Notes under the pieces: generated by a model
Told to the model about the DNA's origin: nothing
The model's database searches: none
What the model saw: only the letters and a program-made list of their open reading frames with translations
Assembly: GCA_041611095.1 (NCBI GenBank)
Contig: JBFINP010000061.1
Coordinates: 1-18,440 of the forward strand
Source of the DNA: UBA6912 sp041611095
GTDB lineage: Bacteria; Actinomycetota; Acidimicrobiia; Spongiisociales; UBA5794
DNA: 18,440 bases
Direction of reading: 5' to 3'
Shown here: positions 15,880-18,440 of the stretch, piece after piece
Position numbering within the stretch: position 1 is the first letter of the stretch
Layout of the letters: each line of letters opens with the position of its first letter
Program-made: the position numbers and the translations under genes

Positions 15880-16326
15880 TCATGTCCGTGCGGCGATGCG
15901 CTCCATGGCCGTCTCGGACGACCGAGGGACCGTGTACACCTGGCCGGCGACCCTCCAGTCGGCGGCGAGCACCGTGCCCCCCACAGGTTCGATGACCGTG
16001 CTGAACGGAAGCCGCTCCAGGATCTCCTTGGCGACCTGTCGGATCCGGCTGGCGCGCAGCAAGAGGATGCCGTCGGAGGTCTGGGCCACGACGCGATAGT
16101 CGGTAGTCGCCGCCACGGCGACGGCGAAGCCGGCCAGCCCGATCACGGTCCGGGTCGGCCAGTCCTCAGCACCGGCCCAGGCCGCCACGAGCGTCATTCC
16201 CAGAAACGCGGCAACCCCGAAGGGGAGCAGGAGACGGTGCCGCCTCCACATGTAGGCCGCTTCGACGGCGCGCTCGCCCTCGTCGAGGAGCCGCTGGATC
16301 GATCGAAGCAGAGCTGCCTTGCGCAC
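15880..16326 (-). CDS. Two-helix membrane protein of unknown function
   Basis: Starting at the GTG at 16326, which has AGG about 5 nt upstream, the protein has 148 residues. A longer form from 16374 would add 16 polar residues. An N-terminal amphipathic part rich in charged residues (to about 30) is followed by two membrane segments (about 32-51 and 59-74). A soluble C-terminal domain of about 75 residues follows (TDYRVVAQTSDGILLLRAS, later VGGTVLAADWRVAGQVYTVP). The 'YRVVAQTSDGILLL' strand pattern recalls small bacterial PH-like domains attached to membrane hairpins, but this is a weak resemblance. The soluble part should face the cytoplasm if both ends are inside. I do not recognise the family. 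It converges on the protease gene with a 3-bp gap. Confidence 0.65.
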   Translation of the reverse strand: MRKAALLRSIQRLLDEGERAVEAAYMWRRHRLLLPFGVAAFLGMTLVAAWAGAEDWPTRTVIGLAGFAVAVAATTDYRVVAQTSDGILLLRASRIRQVAKEILERLPFSTVIEPVGGTVLAADWRVAGQVYTVPRSSETAMERIAART

Positions 16327-16538
16327 GCCGCCTGAGGTTACTGGCGGCGCCGAGTGGCCCCTCGATCTGCCCAAATCCGCCGATGCCGCTACGGTGGGCG
16401 TCCGTGGAGCCGACCAGGCATGCGGGGAGCGATAGGGGGAGCCGATGGTTCTTGCTCGCCGCCAGGCCGCTATTACCCGGCCGGCACTTCACGACCAGCC
16501 CATGAGGGCCGTTGCATGAGGCGACACCCTCGCGTCTG

Positions 16539-16545
16539 AAGGAGG
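16539..16545 (+). promoter_or_regulatory. Strong Shine-Dalgarno site of the 5'-nucleotidase
   Basis: AAGGAGG ends 4 nt before the ATG at 16550 and fixes the start of the secreted phosphatase. About 160 bp of non-coding leader lies upstream, with no recognised riboswitch or clear promoter. Confidence 0.7.
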
Positions 16546-16549
16546 AGCA

Positions 16550-18394
16550 ATGCCACCACGCGCACGCAGCAAGCGGTGGACCCTGCTGGCGTTACTTGCG
16601 GCACTCGCCATGGTCTTGGCACTCGTGCCGAGCGGCGTAGCCGGAGCCGAGGATCACGATGTCGACTTCTGGTTGACGATCCTGCACAACAACGACGGAG
16701 AGTCCGAGGTGATCCCGGCCGAGGTACTCGACGCCGACGACAACGTCATCGGCTTCGAGGGCGGCGTCGCCTACTTCGCCAAGGTGCTCAGCAACGCACG
16801 TACCGACGCCAACATCAAGCCGAAGGGCGACAACACGTCGCGTGGCTCGATCTTCGTGTCGTCAGGGGACAACTTCCTGGCCAGCCCGTCGTTCACGGCG
16901 AGCGAGGCGAACGGCATCTTCTACGACGCCGTGGCGCTCGACGCTTTGAAGTACGACGCCATCATCCTCGGCAACCACGACTTCGACTTCGGTCCGGATG
17001 TTCTCGCCGAGTTCATCACCGAGGGCTTCAGCAACCCCGGCAAGCCGCCGTACTTGAGCGCCAATCTCGACTTCAGTGGCGAACCGGCACTGCAGGCGCT
17101 CGTCGACGACGGCGTGATCGCCGCCAGCACCGTGGTCAAGGTGAAGGGCGAGGACATCGGCGTCGTTGGAGCCACGACCGAGAACCTCCCGTTCATCTCG
17201 TCACCGCGCAACGTCGTGGTCAACGAGGTGCTCACGGCGGCACAGGCCGAGATCGATGCGCTCGAAGCGATGGGCATCGACAAGATCATCTTCGTCTCGC
17301 ACCTGCAGAACATCGACGAAGACATCGCCTTGGCGAACCAGCTGTCAGGCGTCGACGTGATGGTGGCCGGCGGTGGTGACGAGTTGCTCGCCAGTGACGA
17401 TGACCAGCTGCTGCCGAGCGACGGTCCGGGCGACGTCTTCGGGGACTACCCGCTCAGCGCCGTCAATGCTGACGGTGCGGACGTACCCGTCGTCACCACA
17501 TCGGGTTCGTATGGCTACTTGGGCAACCTCGTGGTCGGATTCGACGACGACGGCAACGTCGTGGCCGTCGACGACGACGCCAGCGGGCCACGGCGCGTGG
17601 TGAGTCAGTCGATCGGTGCCGACGGCGTCAAGCCCAACGGGGCGCTGAACGCGCAAGTTGTGGCACCCGTGGAAGCGTTCGTTGCCGATCTCGCGTCGAA
17701 CATCATCGCCAACTCCGAGGTCGACCTCGACGGCCGCCGCAACGCGGTGCGGTCGGTGGAGACCAACGAGGGCAACCTGATCGCCGATGCGCTCCGGTGG
17801 CAGGCCGACCAGCTCGCCGCCGAGTTCGGCGTCCCGTCGCCTGACGTGGCACTGCAGAACGGCGGTGGCATCCGCAACGACTCGATCATCCCGGCGGGCC
17901 CGATCAGCGAGCTGGACACCTTCGACATGGTCCCGTTCCCCAACTTCCTCGCTGTGTTCCCGGCGATCCCACGATCCCAATTCAAGGACATCCTGGAGAA
18001 CGCAGTGTCGGCAGTGAACGACCCGCCACCTGAACCGCCGGGAGGCTCCGGCCGGTTCGCTCAGGTATCGGGCGTCTCGTTCGAGTGGGACCAGGCCGCG
18101 GCCGACGGGTCCAAGGTGAGCAACGTGGTGCTCGACGACGGCACCGTCATCGTCGACGCGTCCGGCAACGTGGTTGCCGGTCCAGACCTCACGGTCGCCA
18201 CGATCGACTTCCTGGCTCGCGGCGGCGACCAGTACCCATTCGGCACCGCGCCGTTCACCGTGCTTGGCGTCAGTTACCAGCAAGCGCTGGCCAACTACAT
18301 CCAGGCACCGACTGCGGACGGAGGCCTCGGCGGGACGATTTCGGCCGCCGACTACCCCGAGGGTGGGGAGGGCCGGATCACCCGATTCAACTGA
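16550..18394 (+). CDS. Secreted bifunctional metallophosphatase/5'-nucleotidase
   Basis: The protein has 614 residues with a Sec signal peptide (SKRWTLLALLAALAMVLALV, probable cleavage after VAGA near residue 33), so it acts outside the membrane. The N-terminal calcineurin-like phosphoesterase domain (about 40-340) shows ILHNNDGES (44-52), SSGDNF (104-109), LGNHDFDFG (140-148), VSHLQ (249-253) and AGGGDELL (273-280). The C-terminal 5'-nucleotidase domain (about 365-590) shows ETNEGNLIADALRW (404-417), NGGGIRND (437-444) and a substrate-stacking segment DFLARGGDQYPF (553-564). The family hydrolyses nucleotides or other phosphoesters to scavenge phosphate and nucleosides. Two usual metal ligands differ: the DxH motif reads D-G-E and the GHxH motif reads G-G-D-E. 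As far as I recall this matches a divergent subfamily rather than damage, since everything else is conserved. Confidence 0.9.
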   Translation: MPPRARSKRWTLLALLAALAMVLALVPSGVAGAEDHDVDFWLTILHNNDGESEVIPAEVLDADDNVIGFEGGVAYFAKVLSNARTDANIKPKGDNTSRGSIFVSSGDNFLASPSFTASEANGIFYDAVALDALKYDAIILGNHDFDFGPDVLAEFITEGFSNPGKPPYLSANLDFSGEPALQALVDDGVIAASTVVKVKGEDIGVVGATTENLPFISSPRNVVVNEVLTAAQAEIDALEAMGIDKIIFVSHLQNIDEDIALANQLSGVDVMVAGGGDELLASDDDQLLPSDGPGDVFGDYPLSAVNADGADVPVVTTSGSYGYLGNLVVGFDDDGNVVAVDDDASGPRRVVSQSIGADGVKPNGALNAQVVAPVEAFVADLASNIIANSEVDLDGRRNAVRSVETNEGNLIADALRWQADQLAAEFGVPSPDVALQNGGGIRNDSIIPAGPISELDTFDMVPFPNFLAVFPAIPRSQFKDILENAVSAVNDPPPEPPGGSGRFAQVSGVSFEWDQAAADGSKVSNVVLDDGTVIVDASGNVVAGPDLTVATIDFLARGGDQYPFGTAPFTVLGVSYQQALANYIQAPTADGGLGGTISAADYPEGGEGRITRFN

Positions 18395-18422
18395 GCCACC
18401 TCGAACAAGCGGGGTCGGGCTC

Positions 18423-18440
18423 GGGCGCCATGTGGCGCCC
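18423..18440 (+). terminator. Hairpin at the window edge, after the 5'-nucleotidase
   Basis: GGGCGCC and GGCGCCC form a perfect 7-bp stem around the loop ATGT, starting 28 bp after the stop codon. Whether a T-tract follows cannot be seen because the window ends there. Confidence 0.45.

Noticed and set aside
16383..16508. A 41-codon small open frame in the leader of the 5'-nucleotidase
   Set aside because: It has no ribosome binding site, and its translation shows no membrane segment, signal or leader-peptide pattern.

Overview
The window is GC-rich DNA, densely packed with genes on both strands and with many GTG/TTG starts. It encodes several secreted lipoproteins, an AfsR/SARP-type giant regulator and no outer-membrane components. 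This points to a high-GC actinobacterium, perhaps an environmental Acidimicrobiia-like lineage. The lineage is inferred from gene content and style; no marker gene is present to confirm it. I saw no rRNA, tRNA, CRISPR array, insertion sequence or phage gene.

Left third (1-5110). The window opens with the 3' part of a small lipoprotein. Next come a seven-bladed beta-propeller (Vgb/NHL-like) lipoprotein on the minus strand, a short-chain dehydrogenase on the plus strand, and a SnoaL-like ester cyclase-fold protein on the minus strand. Head-to-head with the SnoaL gene lies a broken AraC-family regulator. It has lost most of its N-terminal cupin sensor domain and carries an in-frame TAA inside its second helix-turn-helix. 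A polytopic acyltransferase-3 protein follows; its 3' end overlaps the convergent permease gene by 12 bp.

Middle (5099-11524, minus strand). Transcription here runs from a 1051-residue AfsR-like regulator (OmpR-type DNA-binding domain, BTAD, NTPase, TPRs) to a LolD/MacB-type ABC ATPase and then an 809-residue double-FtsX permease. The ATPase and permease are translationally coupled. The regulator lies 125-131 bp upstream in the same orientation, so it may control or be co-transcribed with the exporter.

Right third (11640-18440). A tripartite TRAP transporter operon on the minus strand has the order small permease, large permease, Tat-exported substrate-binding lipoprotein. The binding protein looks like the TakP/FcbT1 branch, so an alpha-keto acid or similar organic acid is the best guess for substrate. 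A GC-rich hairpin separates this operon from the AfsR-like gene. Divergent from the TRAP operon is a small trypsin-fold lipoprotein with a complete H-D-S triad. It is followed convergently, after 3 bp, by a two-helix membrane protein of unknown function. The window ends with a secreted 5'-nucleotidase/metallophosphatase whose metal-site motifs differ from the textbook family, followed by a hairpin at the window edge.

I found no clear new multi-gene system. The points most worth a second look are the doubly damaged AraC gene, the atypical metal ligands of the 5'-nucleotidase, and the regulator-exporter cassette.
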